This document shows positions 5,806-5,882 of a stretch of DNA of 5,882 nt, in pieces. The notes below the pieces were generated by a model, which saw only the letters and a list, made by a program, of their open reading frames with translations, had not been told where the DNA came from and did not search any database. A program made the position numbers and the translations under genes. The stretch is from Candidatus Falkowiibacteriota bacterium. GTDB lineage: Archaea; Iainarchaeota; Iainarchaeia; Iainarchaeales; GCA-2688035. Position 1 is the stretch's first letter. Each line of letters opens with the position of its first letter. The stretch spans positions 4,454 to 10,335 of the forward strand of contig JAFCBY010000072.1 of assembly GCA_017610485.1 (NCBI GenBank), written 5' to 3'.

Positions 5806-5882
5806 TGTTCAGATTTTTTTCAAGAACACGAAGTATTTGTTTGACCTCACCATAGATGCCATTAGGGAGAGCAGGGCAGTTC
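5805..5882 (+). CDS. Start of an unidentified gene after nob1, cut by the window end
   Basis: An ATG at 5805 overlaps the nob1 stop as TAATG, the same arrangement as at pheT. Its own frame reads MFRFFS... and stops at TAG 5853-5855. The frame offset by one, from 5807, is open to the window end and reads VQIFFKNTKYLFDLTIDAIR followed by ESRAV, which looks like real protein. The two frames join across a T7 run (5814-5820): one more T would give MFRFFFKNTKYLFDLTIDAI and onward. Alternatives are a TTG start at 5795 in the open frame, overlapping nob1 by 11 bases with AAAAGG upstream, or a TTG at 5843. Too little is visible to name the product. Confidence 0.45.

Overview
This window reads as archaeal chromosome. 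All four recognisable genes are of archaeal type: the large subunit of the replication factor C clamp loader (rfcL), both subunits of an archaeal/eukaryotic-type phenylalanyl-tRNA synthetase (pheS, pheT), and a PIN-domain plus zinc-ribbon ribosome-maturation nuclease (Nob1). Gene packing is very tight, with stop/start overlaps, convergent genes sharing stop-codon bases and possible leaderless promoters. Arg codons are mostly AGG. This fits a compact archaeal genome, possibly a DPANN-type lineage, but that placement is a guess that a phylogeny would have to settle.

Layout. 1-37: AT-rich leader with a possible promoter. 38-1438 (+): rfcL. 1439-1484: short AT-rich gap that may hold both an rfcL terminator and a promoter. 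1485-1736 (+): a strongly basic 83-residue protein of unknown function, with a hairpin-forming inverted repeat inside its first codons. 1733-5240 (-): a three-gene operon read right to left, pheS, then an unrecognised 133-residue protein, then pheT. Its junctions are a 4-base ATGA overlap and a 1-base TAATG overlap, so the three genes are probably translationally coupled. pheT and the 83-residue gene meet tail to tail and share a CTAG that supplies both stop codons. 5241-5304: a 64-base divergent promoter region between pheS and nob1 with one AT-rich core usable on both strands. 5305-5805 (+): nob1. 5805-5882 (+): the beginning of another gene, apparently coupled to nob1 by TAATG, but its open frame is shifted relative to that ATG across a run of seven T's.

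Together the known genes cover DNA replication, tRNA charging and 16S rRNA 3'-end maturation, a housekeeping information-processing neighbourhood. I see no mobile element, CRISPR array, tRNA or rRNA. The least explained items are the small protein locked between pheS and pheT, the basic 83-residue protein with its embedded palindrome, and the apparent frameshift after nob1.
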